Positions 16,183 to 26,362 of a stretch of DNA of 64,000 nt are shown piece by piece. The translations under genes and the position numbers were made by a program. Under the pieces are notes generated by a model. That model did not search any database. It saw only the letters and a program-made list of their open reading frames with translations, and was not told the DNA's origin. Numbering within the stretch: the first letter of the stretch is position 1; each line of letters opens with the position of its first letter. Source of the DNA: Candidatus Gastranaerophilales bacterium (GTDB lineage Bacteria; Cyanobacteriota; Vampirovibrionia; Gastranaerophilales; Gastranaerophilaceae); the NCBI GenBank assembly GCA_944324945.1, contig CALUYE010000003.1, forward strand, positions 1 to 64,000, in the 5' to 3' direction.

Positions 16183-17100
16183 CTATATTAAGCTTGATGC
16201 TATAGCTGGTGCTTGGTTGGCTTGAGACAATACAGAAGTTGAAATTTGTTGTAGAATTTGCGCTTGAACGTATTCTGAAGCTTCAGAAGCCATATCAGCA
16301 TCGGTAATTACCGATTTAGAGCTTGATAAGTTTTCATATTGGGTTGTTAGGGTGTCAAGTGCTGATTCCATTCTGTTTTGTGCAGAACCTATTATAGATT
16401 TTCTTCCGGTGATATTATTTAGCGCTTTATCAAGATTTTGTACCGCAAGAGATAAGTTGCCCGTATCAAGAGTTGAAACATCAAATCCTTGAGCAATTGC
16501 AGCACCTGCTTGACCGCCTACTTGTTCTACGGTTTGCATACCTGTCAATGCAGAGAAGTTAACCGATTGGAATAAATCGGCTCCCAATGAAATTGTGTTA
16601 TCAATTCTGGCATCTGCACCTACTTGGAAAACTGCACCATCTGCAAGAGGATCTGTAGCGCCGCCTGCGCCTGCTTCATCTCTGTTAAACAACAACAAGC
16701 CTGAATATTTGGATGAAGATGAAATTCTATCTATTTCAGCGATACGTTCTTCAATTTCTGATTGAATTGCGTCTTTTTCATCTGATGAATAAGTCATATT
16801 CTTTGCTTGCAGAGTCAAATCGCGGATTCTTGTTAAGTTATCCTGAATAACATCCAAGTTTCCTTCCGTTGTTGATAACATGTTGTTTGCGTTTTGAATG
16901 TTGCTTTGAGCAATTTTGTTACCGCTTAATTGAACATCCATTTTTGCTGCGATTACGGTACCTGCAGCATCATCACCGGCACGATTAATCTTTAAACCGC
17001 TCGACATTCTTTGCATGGTTTGAGATAATCTGCTTGTAGCTGATGCTAATTGGTTTTGAATCTTAATTGAATCTACATTTGTGTTAATTGTAACTGCCAT
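16183..17100 (-). CDS. fliC: flagellin
   Basis: The 305-residue flagellin polymerises into the flagellar filament. Conserved D0/D1 helices lie at both ends: INTNVDSIKIQNQL at the N-terminus, then QRMSSGLKINRAGDDAAG (30-47), and a C-terminal helix ending in ISTSVLSQANQAPAIA. The variable middle is short, giving a small flagellin with little or no D2/D3. The segment NLTRIRDLTLQ keeps R91 and L95, equivalent to residues needed for TLR5 recognition in Salmonella FliC, so host detection is plausible. ATG is preceded by AAAGGAG. The gene is single and strongly terminated; no other structural flagellar gene but fliD is in the window. Confidence 0.96.
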   Translation of the reverse strand: MAVTINTNVDSIKIQNQLASATSRLSQTMQRMSSGLKINRAGDDAAGTVIAAKMDVQLSGNKIAQSNIQNANNMLSTTEGNLDVIQDNLTRIRDLTLQAKNMTYSSDEKDAIQSEIEERIAEIDRISSSSKYSGLLLFNRDEAGAGGATDPLADGAVFQVGADARIDNTISLGADLFQSVNFSALTGMQTVEQVGGQAGAAIAQGFDVSTLDTGNLSLAVQNLDKALNNITGRKSIIGSAQNRMESALDTLTTQYENLSSSKSVITDADMASEASEYVQAQILQQISTSVLSQANQAPAIASSLI

Positions 17101-17342
17101 GACAATACTCCTTTATTTTTAATTACTATCCTTTGTTTGAATATATGAATTTCTTTTTTGGTGAAAAAAATGCAATACGATATATTCTTATAATCCGAGG
17201 TTTGGCATTCCCTCTGACATAGATATAATAATGTTTTTAGGGGTTTCAAAGAATTATAAAAAAGTTTAAAATTTCTTCTACCTTAGTATGAAACTAAAAA
17301 TTTTTGTGATAAGATAAAATTTAATATTGGAGTAAGAAAAGA
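17101..17342. promoter_or_regulatory. divergent flagellin/dnaB intergenic region
   Basis: About 240 bp lies between the divergent flagellin and dnaB starts. It holds the flagellin ribosome site (AAAGGAG) and a GGAG before dnaB. I looked for a sigma-28 (TAAA...GCCGATAA) or sigma-54 signature upstream of flagellin and did not find a convincing one. Confidence 0.4.
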
Positions 17343-18707
17343 ATGGCTATAAAAGCACCTGCTAAAAAAAGCACGCCTATTAAGCACATCCCGCCGCACA
17401 ACCTTGAAGCGGAAGTTGCTGTTTTGGGTTCAATTTTAATAAACCCCGAAAGCATGAATAAAGTTGTTGAAATATTGGATATTGACAGCTTCTATTCTCC
17501 TCAAAACAGGCTTATATATGAAGCGGCGTATATTTTATACAACCAAAATAAACCCATAGATTACCTTTCGATTTCAGAATATTTTAAATCCCGAAACCAA
17601 CTTGATGAAATCGGAGGAATCGAATATTTAAGTGAACTTGGGCTTGACACTGTTTTATCATCCAATATTGAATATTATGCACAGATAATAAAAGACAATG
17701 CGCTAAAACGAAAACTTGTGAGTGCAGGTTCAATAATCATAGAAGAAGTATTTAAAAACCCTGAAGCGGAAGCTTCGCTTGAAATTGCAGAAAAAACAAT
17801 TTTTGATATCGCACAGCAAAAATCTTCTCAAGATGTTCGACCTATTACAAATTTATTAATGGAAACGGTTGAACAGCTTGAATTCAGATATAACAACAAA
17901 GGCTCATACACGGGTGTCCCGAGCGGATATTATGATTTAGACGCTCTGCTTGCAGGTTTTCAAAAATCGGATTTAATAATTCTGGCTGCCCGTCCATCTA
18001 TGGGAAAAACGGCGTTTGCGCTTAATATTGCGCAAAATGTAGGAATTGTTCAAAAAGTTCCTGTCTTGATATTCTCTCTTGAAATGTCAGCAGCGCAATT
18101 AACTCAAAGAATCTTATGTTCGGAAGCTGAAATTGATGCTCAAAGAGCAAGAACGGGCGAATTAAATGGCTCGGAATGGGAAAAAATAGCAAATGTAATG
18201 AACAGATTACACGAAGCCCCGATATTAATAGATGATTCATCAGGGATAACACTTTCGGATATCAGAGCAAAAGCAAGAAGAGTCAAAACAAAATATCCCG
18301 ATTTAGGAATGATTATAATAGATTATCTTCAATTGATTGAAGATAAAACCATGCTTGATAGAAACCAGGCAATATCAGGTATTTCAAGAGGTTTAAAATC
18401 TCTTGCAAGAGAATTAAATGTTCCCATCATTTCATTATCTCAATTATCGCGTAAAGTTGAAGATAGAACCGATAAACGCCCGATGTTATCGGATTTAAGA
18501 GAATCAGGCGCCATAGAACAAGATGCTGATGTTGTTATGTTTGTCCATAGAGAAGGTTATTACGATAAAGAAAACCCTGAATTAAAAAATAAAGCACAGA
18601 TTATTGTAGCAAAACAACGTAACGGCCCCGTCGGAGAAGTTGATTTATTGTTCTTCGGCGCAACAACAAAATTCAAAAACAAAATGAAACCCGTTGTTGA
18701 AATGTAA
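17343..18707 (+). CDS. dnaB: replicative DNA helicase DnaB
   Basis: DnaB is the hexameric helicase that unwinds DNA ahead of the replication fork. The 454 residues match the family length. The N-terminal domain (HNLEAEVAVLGSIL) spans about 18-120, and the RecA-like core has Walker A ARPSMGKT at 216-223, the LIFSLEMS motif at 242-249, Walker B-like MIIIDYLQLI, and the DLRESGAIEQDAD motif. No intein is present. It is followed 53 bp later by dnaE on the same strand, so two replisome genes are linked. Confidence 0.97.
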   Translation: MAIKAPAKKSTPIKHIPPHNLEAEVAVLGSILINPESMNKVVEILDIDSFYSPQNRLIYEAAYILYNQNKPIDYLSISEYFKSRNQLDEIGGIEYLSELGLDTVLSSNIEYYAQIIKDNALKRKLVSAGSIIIEEVFKNPEAEASLEIAEKTIFDIAQQKSSQDVRPITNLLMETVEQLEFRYNNKGSYTGVPSGYYDLDALLAGFQKSDLIILAARPSMGKTAFALNIAQNVGIVQKVPVLIFSLEMSAAQLTQRILCSEAEIDAQRARTGELNGSEWEKIANVMNRLHEAPILIDDSSGITLSDIRAKARRVKTKYPDLGMIIIDYLQLIEDKTMLDRNQAISGISRGLKSLARELNVPIISLSQLSRKVEDRTDKRPMLSDLRESGAIEQDADVVMFVHREGYYDKENPELKNKAQIIVAKQRNGPVGEVDLLFFGATTKFKNKMKPVVEM

Positions 18708-18760
18708 AAAATAGTTCATATTTTTTAATTCATGCCAAAAAACCATGCTAGGATTTTAAT

Positions 18761-21700
18761 ATGAAATATGTACCTTTACACCTTCACACCGAATATTCTT
18801 TACTGGACGGAGCAATAAGAATACCTGATTTATATAAATTTGCGGCAGAAAATGACATGCCTGCAATTGCAATAACCGATCATGGCGTTATGTTTGGCTG
18901 TGCGGATATGTTTATTGCAAAAAACGAGATGCTATCTCACATGCTCTCTGAAGAAGAACAGGAATTCAAAAAGAAAATAGAAGCTGTTAAACCAATTGTC
19001 GGATGCGAATTTTATATTTGCGACGGTGATATTTTTGATGATCATACCAAAAAAACCTTATATCACCTTGTTTTGCTTGCTAAAAATCAAAAAGGCTATC
19101 ACAACTTATGCGAACTTGATTCCATAGCATCAACAAAAGGGTATTATTATAAACCAAGAATTAACCACGAAATACTTGAGAAATATAAAGACAACTTAAT
19201 TTGTCTTTCTGCCTGCATTCAAGGAGAAGTTGCAAGAAACTTTTTAGACGGAAAACCCGAAGAAGCCAAAAAAAGAGCAAAATATTATAAAGATCTTTTT
19301 GGAGAGGATTATTATATTGAACTTCAAGACCACGGCTTAAAAGAACAAAAAGACTCAAACCCTTTTTTAATGGAAGTGGCGCGCGAGCTTGATGTTAAAA
19401 CGGTAATTACAAACGACTCGCACTATTTAAGAGCACAGGATGCTTCCTGGCATGATACATTATTGTGCGAACAAACAAAATCTTCAAAATCCAACCCTAA
19501 TCGTTTTAAATTTTCGGTTAACGAATTTTATGTTAAAACGGTTGACGAATTAAGAAAAGCTTTTTCGTGGATGGATGAAGATTATTTTAATAAATGCATC
19601 GAAACAACGGTAGAAATTGCAGACAAATGTGATTTTCAAATGGATAAGCTTGAATTTGGCAAAACCAAAGAATATCTGCCAAAATTCCCTTGTCCTGAAG
19701 GTTATGACGAACAAACATATTTTGATTATTTATGCAAGGAAGGCTTAAAAAAACGCTACGGCGATCCTATCCCTGATAGCATTATGGAGCGCTATGAGTA
19801 TGAAAAAAGCGTAATATTTAAAATGGGATTTCCTGCATATTTCTTATTAACCTGGGATTTTATCAACTGGGCAAAAGAGCATAAAATCCCCGTAGGCCCC
19901 GGAAGGGGTTCTGCTGCAGGCTCCATTGTCGCATATTCACTTGGAATAACAGAACTTGATCCTATATACCATAATCTACTGTTTGAAAGATTCTTAAACC
20001 CTGAGCGTATTTCAATGCCTGATATAGATATTGATTTTTGCCAAAGAAGAAGAGGTGAAGTAATAGATTACGTTTCATCCAGATGGGGACAGGATCATGT
20101 ATGTCAGATTATAACCTTTGGCACGCTTGCTGCAAAAGCAGCGCTTAAAGCCGTATGCAGAGTATATGACATTCCTTTTTCACAGGCAAACTCCTGGGCT
20201 GCAATGGTGCCTTCTACCCCGGGAACAAAATTAAAAGAAGCGCTTTTAGACGGGATGGAACTAAAAAAACTCTGCGATGAAAATTCGCAAGTACAAAGCC
20301 TTGTAAATGAAGCGCTGCACATGGAAGGCTTAAAAAACCAAACAGGCACACACGCTGCAGGCGTTATAATTGCCCCAAGGCCCATGGATGAAATAATTCC
20401 CGTTGCACTGTCAAAAGAAAAATCTTTAACAACGCAGTATCCTATGGCAGGGATTGAAAAAATCGGTCTTTTAAAAATGGACTTTCTGGGGCTTGAAACT
20501 TTGACGATTATTCAGGATGCACTTGATTTAATCAAACAAAGAACAGGAAAAGAGATTGATATTAACGCAATTCCACTTGACGATAAAGAAACATTCGAAC
20601 TTTTAACAAGAGGGGAAACAGACGCCGTATTCCAGCTTGAATCGGGCGGGATGAAAAAGCTTGTAAAAAGGTTAAAGCCTAACGTTTTTGAAGACCTTGG
20701 CGCTTTGGTTGCACTATACCGCCCGGGGCCGTTGGAAGCAGGAATGGTTGATGACTTTGTGGATAGGAAACACGGTCGTCAAAAAATAGAATACGTGCAT
20801 CCGTTATTGGAAAATATTCTAAACGATACGTACGGCACAATACTGTATCAAGAGCAGATTATGCAGATTTTCCAAACTTTGGCTGATTATTCGCTCGGTG
20901 ATGCCGATATGGTTCGCCGTATGATGGGTAAAAAGAAACTGCAACAGATGGCAGAACAAAAAGAACGTTTTGTTAAAGCAACGGAATCAAAAGGAATGTC
21001 AAAAGAAAAAGCGACAGGACTTTTTGAACAAATTGAAAGCTTCGCAAAGTACTGTTTTAATAAAGCCCACTCATCCGCCTACGCTTTTGTTGCATACCAA
21101 ACAGCATATTTAAAAGCGCATTATCCCGTTGAATTTATGTGCGCAATGTTAACATCGGTCGCAGATAAGCAGGATAAAACTCAACAATACATTCTTCAAT
21201 GCCAAACTCAGGGAATCGAGGTTTTACCTCCCGATATAAATAAATCCAACTCTCAATTTACACCTGACGGCAACAATATCCGTTTCGGGCTTGCTTCAAT
21301 TAAAAATGTCGGAGAGGCTGTTATTGAACAAATTGAAAAAGAAAGAGAAAATAAGCCCTTTGAAAGCTTCATTGACTTTTGTTCAAGAGTGGATATCAAA
21401 TGCTTAAACAAAAGAACTCTTGAAAGCTTAATTAAAGCGGGAGCTTTCTCATGCCTTGAAAAATCAAGAAAACAGCTTTTGGATAACATGGATGCCGTTG
21501 TTGAATTTGTTCAAAATTCGGCAAAATCAAAATCATCAGGTCAAGTAAGCTTATTTTCGGCACTATCTGGAGACATTCAGGAAGAATTAAATATTCCGAC
21601 TTTTCAAATGTCGGGCAATCCTGATGATGAATTTAGTGATTCACAAATTCAGATGTTTGAAAAAGAACTTCTTGGAATTTACGTTACATCGCATCCGTTA

Positions 21701-22285
21701 GCTTCAATTAAGGATACTTTAAAATATATTACAACCCAAACAATATCGGAAATCCTGGAAAACCCGCAACAAGACCAAAACGTTACAATTTGTGGTCTTT
21801 TGACTCAAATAAGCCAAAAAGCAACAAAAAAAGACCCGACAAAATACATTAAAACAGGAGTTATTGAAGATTTAACCGACAGAATCAATGTCGTTGCTTT
21901 TCCTAAAATTGTTGAAAAGTACGGTTCTTTAATCGAATCGGAGCAAAAAGTAATCTTAAAAGCTAAAGTAAACATAAGGGATGAAGAAATTAATTTAGCA
22001 ATAAACGAGGTTCAACCCATTGAAGAAGTTAACCTTGTTACAATTAAATTATTAAGAGAGCTTGAAATGGAAGAAAATGTGCTTTTAAAAGAACTTCTTG
22101 CAAAGCACAAAGGTCAAAACCCCGTAATTATAGATTTTGAAGCTCCTGATGAGTTTGATAATATTAAAAGATACCAGCTTTTAACAAGCAATCATTTGTG
22201 GGTTAATACAAATGAAAATGTCGAAAAAGAATTAAGCGCAACATTTAAAGATAAAATGGAAATATCGATACAACATTTAGGGTAA
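18761..22285 (+). CDS. dnaE: DNA polymerase III alpha subunit
   Basis: The 1174-residue replicative polymerase subunit. The N-terminal PHP domain begins HLHTEYSLLDGA and contains ITDHG. The palm carries GPGRGSAAGS and the catalytic PDIDIDF motif, and KMDFLGLETLT and CFNKAHSSAYA are typical of DnaE. An HhH segment and an OB-fold (VTICGLLTQISQKATKK) form the C-terminal part. The lack of a 3'-5' exonuclease insert identifies the DnaE rather than the PolC type. It follows dnaB by 53 bp. No intein or split site is seen, unlike the split dnaE of many photosynthetic cyanobacteria. Confidence 0.97.
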   Translation: MKYVPLHLHTEYSLLDGAIRIPDLYKFAAENDMPAIAITDHGVMFGCADMFIAKNEMLSHMLSEEEQEFKKKIEAVKPIVGCEFYICDGDIFDDHTKKTLYHLVLLAKNQKGYHNLCELDSIASTKGYYYKPRINHEILEKYKDNLICLSACIQGEVARNFLDGKPEEAKKRAKYYKDLFGEDYYIELQDHGLKEQKDSNPFLMEVARELDVKTVITNDSHYLRAQDASWHDTLLCEQTKSSKSNPNRFKFSVNEFYVKTVDELRKAFSWMDEDYFNKCIETTVEIADKCDFQMDKLEFGKTKEYLPKFPCPEGYDEQTYFDYLCKEGLKKRYGDPIPDSIMERYEYEKSVIFKMGFPAYFLLTWDFINWAKEHKIPVGPGRGSAAGSIVAYSLGITELDPIYHNLLFERFLNPERISMPDIDIDFCQRRRGEVIDYVSSRWGQDHVCQIITFGTLAAKAALKAVCRVYDIPFSQANSWAAMVPSTPGTKLKEALLDGMELKKLCDENSQVQSLVNEALHMEGLKNQTGTHAAGVIIAPRPMDEIIPVALSKEKSLTTQYPMAGIEKIGLLKMDFLGLETLTIIQDALDLIKQRTGKEIDINAIPLDDKETFELLTRGETDAVFQLESGGMKKLVKRLKPNVFEDLGALVALYRPGPLEAGMVDDFVDRKHGRQKIEYVHPLLENILNDTYGTILYQEQIMQIFQTLADYSLGDADMVRRMMGKKKLQQMAEQKERFVKATESKGMSKEKATGLFEQIESFAKYCFNKAHSSAYAFVAYQTAYLKAHYPVEFMCAMLTSVADKQDKTQQYILQCQTQGIEVLPPDINKSNSQFTPDGNNIRFGLASIKNVGEAVIEQIEKERENKPFESFIDFCSRVDIKCLNKRTLESLIKAGAFSCLEKSRKQLLDNMDAVVEFVQNSAKSKSSGQVSLFSALSGDIQEELNIPTFQMSGNPDDEFSDSQIQMFEKELLGIYVTSHPLASIKDTLKYITTQTISEILENPQQDQNVTICGLLTQISQKATKKDPTKYIKTGVIEDLTDRINVVAFPKIVEKYGSLIESEQKVILKAKVNIRDEEINLAINEVQPIEEVNLVTIKLLRELEMEENVLLKELLAKHKGQNPVIIDFEAPDEFDNIKRYQLLTSNHLWVNTNENVEKELSATFKDKMEISIQHLG

Positions 22286-22372
22286 AAATAGCGTAATTTA
22301 GCTGTATTTTGTTTACAAAAATACAAAAAAATGTTATTTTATAATTATAAGTGGAATAATATCTTAGTAGTG

Positions 22373-22392
22373 TATCTGTATGGAAACAGATA
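22373..22392 (+). other. small hairpin in fliD leader
   Basis: TATCTGT (22373-22379) and ACAGATA (22386-22392) form a 7-bp stem with a 6-base loop, ending about 10 bases before the AAGGGA ribosome site of fliD. It is too weak and lacks a T-run for a terminator. It could influence fliD translation or stability, or be chance. Confidence 0.3.
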
Positions 22393-22413
22393 TTAAGAAA
22401 AAGGGATGTTTTT

Positions 22414-24237
22414 ATGTCAACAACAATCACGGGACTAGGATCAGGATTTGATATAGAAAGCTGGGTTACACAGCTGGTTGAGGCTAAACAAGCATCAACC
22501 GTTACTCCGCTTCAAACAAAGTTAAGCAATCTTAACACAAAATCCGATGCAATAGATGATTTAGAAACAAAATTCAAAGCATTAAAATCAGCACTTGAAT
22601 CTTTTACAAAAATTGTTTACGGTTCATCAAGTGATATGTGGACAAATACATCCATCACTTCATCAAATGACGCTTATGCAACGGCAACTTCTTCAGGAAG
22701 CGTTTCTTCGGGAAATATTGAATTACAAATAGAACAAGTTGCAACCGCAACAACTGCAAAAAGTGCGCAAGGCTTAGGGCTTGTAACCCCTGAAAACATT
22801 AAAGATACGGAATATTCTCTGCTTGCAAACGGACAAACAAAAGCGGGGACTTTTTCAATGTTTCTTGATGGTAAACAGTATGAAATCAATATCGGCGAAC
22901 ATGACACCCTTGGCGATATTATGGCTGATATTGAAGAAGTCAGCGGCGGCAAAATTAAAGCACAAATTGATGAAAACGGAAGCTTTTCAATCAAAGCATA
23001 TAATGAAGCAGGCGAAGTAGACACCGATGCCGTTTTAACCCTTGGTTCAAGCGGTGATAAATCTAACTTTGCATCAGCTCTAAAATTAAACAATGCAGAA
23101 GGAACATATTCATACACAAGTGCTTATCCTGTTTCTGTCGTAAATACGGATGAGACATTTGCAAGCGGAAATTCAGGGCTTGAAGGTTTACTATTTACCG
23201 ATGAAGACGGAAATCTTTCTTCATCGGGTTCAGGAACAATCACAATCAATGGTGTTGAATTTGAAGTTGATTCATCCATGAGCATTAACAACCTTATGAC
23301 TAAAATCAATGGTAACGCTGATGTTAACTGTACAGCTTCTTATGATTCGCTTACAAACAGATTTATCTTAACTTCAACCGAAACAGGACAAAAAAATATC
23401 AGCCTTTCATCCGAAGGAACAAATTTACTAAATGTTCTTGGATTAACCGAAGGCAGCGGCGAAGATGAAAAAATCAAAGACGGTTCGCAAGAACTGGGAC
23501 AAAATGCCATAGCATACATTAACGGAAACAAAGTTATTTCAACTTCCAACACAATTACAGGTGAATCTTCAGGTATTTCAAACCTTTCAATAAATATCAA
23601 AAAAACAACAAGTGATTATTCAAACAACCCTGACGATGATAAAACCGTTACATTATCGGTTGAACCCGATTATACAAAAGTTAAAGAGGCACTTCAAACA
23701 TTTGTTGATGCTTATAACGACGCTGTATCAAGCGCTAAAAGCGCAATCACATCAACGGGTGCAATCGGTCATGACAGCTCTCTATCGAGCATTCTAAACA
23801 ATATCAGAGGAATAACCTCTATGATATCCGATAATGACGGGTCTTTATCATTGTTATCGGAAATCGGTATATCCACTTCAAGTACTGATGCTGTTAATCT
23901 TACAATTGATTCGACAAAACTTGATGAAGCGCTTAAAGAAAATTTCGATTCCGTTAAAAGCTTATTATCAGACGGTTATAAATCGGAAGAAGATAACGGA
24001 TTATTTGACAGGCTTTTAAAAACGCTTAACACGGCGCTTGACACCACAAACGGATACTTTGTACAAAAATCGGAAAGTATAACCCAGCAAATTACATCCA
24101 TGAATTCAAGAATTGAGCGCGCAAACGAAAAACTTGCAAATTACGAATCAAGACTATACACTCAATTTAACGCAATGGATGCAACAATTTCATCCTTGAA
24201 TGCACAATTGACAACTTTTTCCGCTTATATAGGATAA
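22414..24237 (+). CDS. fliD: flagellar filament cap protein FliD
   Basis: FliD (hook-associated protein 2) caps the growing filament and folds incoming flagellin. The N-terminus MSTTITGLGSGFDIESWVTQLVEAK is the FliD hallmark. A coiled-coil segment follows, a Ser/Thr-rich variable middle (about 90-400) includes an internal FLg_hook-like repeat, and the FliD C-terminal region (about 430-600) ends in a long helix (IERANEKLANYESRLYTQFNAMD). At 607 residues it is at the long end of the usual range. It is a single gene after dnaE and converges on rlmN with 3 bp between the stops. Confidence 0.95.
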   Translation: MSTTITGLGSGFDIESWVTQLVEAKQASTVTPLQTKLSNLNTKSDAIDDLETKFKALKSALESFTKIVYGSSSDMWTNTSITSSNDAYATATSSGSVSSGNIELQIEQVATATTAKSAQGLGLVTPENIKDTEYSLLANGQTKAGTFSMFLDGKQYEINIGEHDTLGDIMADIEEVSGGKIKAQIDENGSFSIKAYNEAGEVDTDAVLTLGSSGDKSNFASALKLNNAEGTYSYTSAYPVSVVNTDETFASGNSGLEGLLFTDEDGNLSSSGSGTITINGVEFEVDSSMSINNLMTKINGNADVNCTASYDSLTNRFILTSTETGQKNISLSSEGTNLLNVLGLTEGSGEDEKIKDGSQELGQNAIAYINGNKVISTSNTITGESSGISNLSINIKKTTSDYSNNPDDDKTVTLSVEPDYTKVKEALQTFVDAYNDAVSSAKSAITSTGAIGHDSSLSSILNNIRGITSMISDNDGSLSLLSEIGISTSSTDAVNLTIDSTKLDEALKENFDSVKSLLSDGYKSEEDNGLFDRLLKTLNTALDTTNGYFVQKSESITQQITSMNSRIERANEKLANYESRLYTQFNAMDATISSLNAQLTTFSAYIG

Positions 24238-24240
24238 AGG

Positions 24241-25266
24241 TTATCTGATTTTACCTGCCAATTGACCGCACGCCGCATCAATATCAGCGCCGCGTTCAAG
24301 TCTTATTGTAACTTTTTTTCCTGATGCCTCAAGAAGATATTTAAATTTCATGATGGTTTTCTTATCAGGCTTTTTAAATTCACTGTCAGACGTTGAATTA
24401 TAAGGAATTAAATTGATATTGCACTTAATATCTTTTAAATATTCGATTAACTCAAGTGCTGATTCTTTGGAATCATTCAGATTACCGATTAGAATATATT
24501 CTATTGTAATTCTGTCTTTTGTTTTTTTATTGAACTCAATTAATGATTTTTTTAATTCGTCAATATTATATTTTTTCTCAACGGGCATTATTTTTTCTCT
24601 TATTTTATGGTTTGGACTATGGAGAGAAATAGCGAGAGTCGGGATTAATTCATTGTTTGAAAGTTCATAAATCTTTGGAATAATACCCGAAGTTGAAAGA
24701 GTTATCCTTCTTATTGAAATTTGAAGATTTTTATTAATCAAAAAAAGTGCTTTTTTAACATTTTCAAAATTATCCAAAGGTTCACCCTGTCCCATAAAAA
24801 CAACATTTGTAACTTTAAGATTGGTATCGTTTTGACACAATAAAATCTGGCTTAACATTTCATGGGCTAACAGATTTCTTTTGTAGCCGTTTTTACCTGT
24901 TGCGCAAAATTTACAACCCATTTTACAGCCGATTTGAGTTGAAATACACATTGATAAATTACTTCGATTATCAAAACGCATTAAAACACACTCGGCGCAA
25001 AGCCCGTCTTGGAATTCTATCAAATATTTAATTGTGCCGTCTTGTGAAATCTGTCTTGTTTTTATTTTGCAATCAAGAATTTGACAATTTTCATTTAAAA
25101 AATTTCTGAATTCTTTTTTTACATCTGTCATTTCATCAAAACTGCGCGCATTTTTAGACCATATCCAGGAAAAAATCTGTTCTGCTCTGAATTTTTTCTC
25201 TCCAAGAGATGTGATATAGCCGATTAATTCGTCTTTTGAAAATTTTGAAAGCGTTTCTTTTGTCAT
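24241..25266 (-). CDS. rlmN: 23S rRNA/tRNA adenine C2-methyltransferase RlmN
   Basis: A 341-residue radical-SAM methyltransferase that methylates A2503 of 23S rRNA and A37 of some tRNAs. The CX3CX2C cluster-binding motif is C114-K-M-G-C118-K-F-C121. The conserved late cysteine that forms the intermediate is C333 in AACGQL. The family context MGQGEPLDN and ISLHS is present. It stands alone, converging on fliD. Length and motifs match RlmN, not Cfr. Confidence 0.95.
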   Translation of the reverse strand: MTKETLSKFSKDELIGYITSLGEKKFRAEQIFSWIWSKNARSFDEMTDVKKEFRNFLNENCQILDCKIKTRQISQDGTIKYLIEFQDGLCAECVLMRFDNRSNLSMCISTQIGCKMGCKFCATGKNGYKRNLLAHEMLSQILLCQNDTNLKVTNVVFMGQGEPLDNFENVKKALFLINKNLQISIRRITLSTSGIIPKIYELSNNELIPTLAISLHSPNHKIREKIMPVEKKYNIDELKKSLIEFNKKTKDRITIEYILIGNLNDSKESALELIEYLKDIKCNINLIPYNSTSDSEFKKPDKKTIMKFKYLLEASGKKVTIRLERGADIDAACGQLAGKIR

Positions 25267-25298
25267 ATAAGAATATTACTATAACAAAAAACTTTTAT

Positions 25299-26351
25299 CT
25301 ATTCCTGATTTTTCTTTTTAATTAATTTTGAAACAATGTTTAAAACAATCAAAACACCGATTAAACTTAGTGCAATGATTATAAATTTGCTTCTTGTACT
25401 TACGACAATTATTGATAATAAAGCGCAAACCATTGAAAAACCTGCAAGAAGCATAACAAGTTTATCTTGCGAATAGCCCGCATGGAGTAATTTATGATGT
25501 ATGTGTTCGCTATCAGCTACAAAAGGACTTTTTCCTTTCAGCATTCTTCTTGAAGAAGAATAAATAACATCCATAATGGGAACAGCTAAAATTAGAATCG
25601 GAAGATACATAGAGACACTATCAGACGCCTTTACAACACCCGTTATAGATAGCGTTGCAAGCAAAAAGCCTGCATACAAGGCTCCTGAATCACCCATAAA
25701 AATTTTAGCGGGGTTATAATTAAAAGTTAAAAACGCGCACATTGCTCCGACAAGTATAAAAGCAATTAAAGCGTTAATTTGAATTGCAGGCTCTAAAACC
25801 AAAGACACAAGTCCGATTGCAACGGCAGAAATCGAAACAATTGAACCTGCAAGCCCGTCGATACCGTCTATAAAATTAACCGCGTTTGTAATTCCGACAA
25901 TCCAAAACAGCGTTATAACATAAGACATTAATCCTAAATCAACAACCATATTATTCCATGGCAGATATAAATGTTCTATTCGAATCCCTAAAAGCATTAC
26001 AATAACAGCTATAGCAACCTGTATAAACAATTTAAATTTAGCATTTAGGCAATATACGTCATCCACAAGGCCCATTAAAAACATCAAAGACCCTCCGACA
26101 ATAATCGCAGACAATCCTTGACCTTTCGGATAATAACTTAAAAGTACAAGGAACAAAAAAGTAAGCATAACGCTAATCCATATAGCAACCCCGCCAAGAC
26201 GCGAAATTGCACCATGGTGTATTTTTCTTTCGTTCGGGACGTCAATTAAATTCTTTTTTCTTGAATAATAAATAACAAGAGGAACAATGAATATTCCTAA
26301 TAAATAAGCTATTATAGTGCCAAGTACGTGGGCTTGCGATAATTTAATCAT
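25299..26351 (-). CDS. undecaprenyl-phosphate sugar-1-phosphate transferase, WecA/TagO type
   Basis: A 350-residue polytopic membrane enzyme (about ten to eleven segments) that transfers a HexNAc-1-phosphate from a UDP-sugar to undecaprenyl phosphate, the first step of a surface glycan. The family motifs are seen: GLVDDVY (Mg2+ aspartates), NFIDGIDGLAGS, MGDSGALYAGF and the HIHH motif (SEHIHHKLLHAG), which separates WecA/TagO from MraY. It is on the minus strand 11 bp after glyA, so the two probably share a transcript. The sugar specificity cannot be read from the sequence. Confidence 0.9.
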   Translation of the reverse strand: MIKLSQAHVLGTIIAYLLGIFIVPLVIYYSRKKNLIDVPNERKIHHGAISRLGGVAIWISVMLTFLFLVLLSYYPKGQGLSAIIVGGSLMFLMGLVDDVYCLNAKFKLFIQVAIAVIVMLLGIRIEHLYLPWNNMVVDLGLMSYVITLFWIVGITNAVNFIDGIDGLAGSIVSISAVAIGLVSLVLEPAIQINALIAFILVGAMCAFLTFNYNPAKIFMGDSGALYAGFLLATLSITGVVKASDSVSMYLPILILAVPIMDVIYSSSRRMLKGKSPFVADSEHIHHKLLHAGYSQDKLVMLLAGFSMVCALLSIIVVSTRSKFIIIALSLIGVLIVLNIVSKLIKKKNQE

Positions 26352-26362
26352 TTTTACCTTCT

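Noticed and set aside
22674-23600. Long open frames on the minus strand inside fliD
   Set aside because: They run antisense to a clearly coding, Ser-rich FliD and have compositions expected from the reverse of that codon usage.
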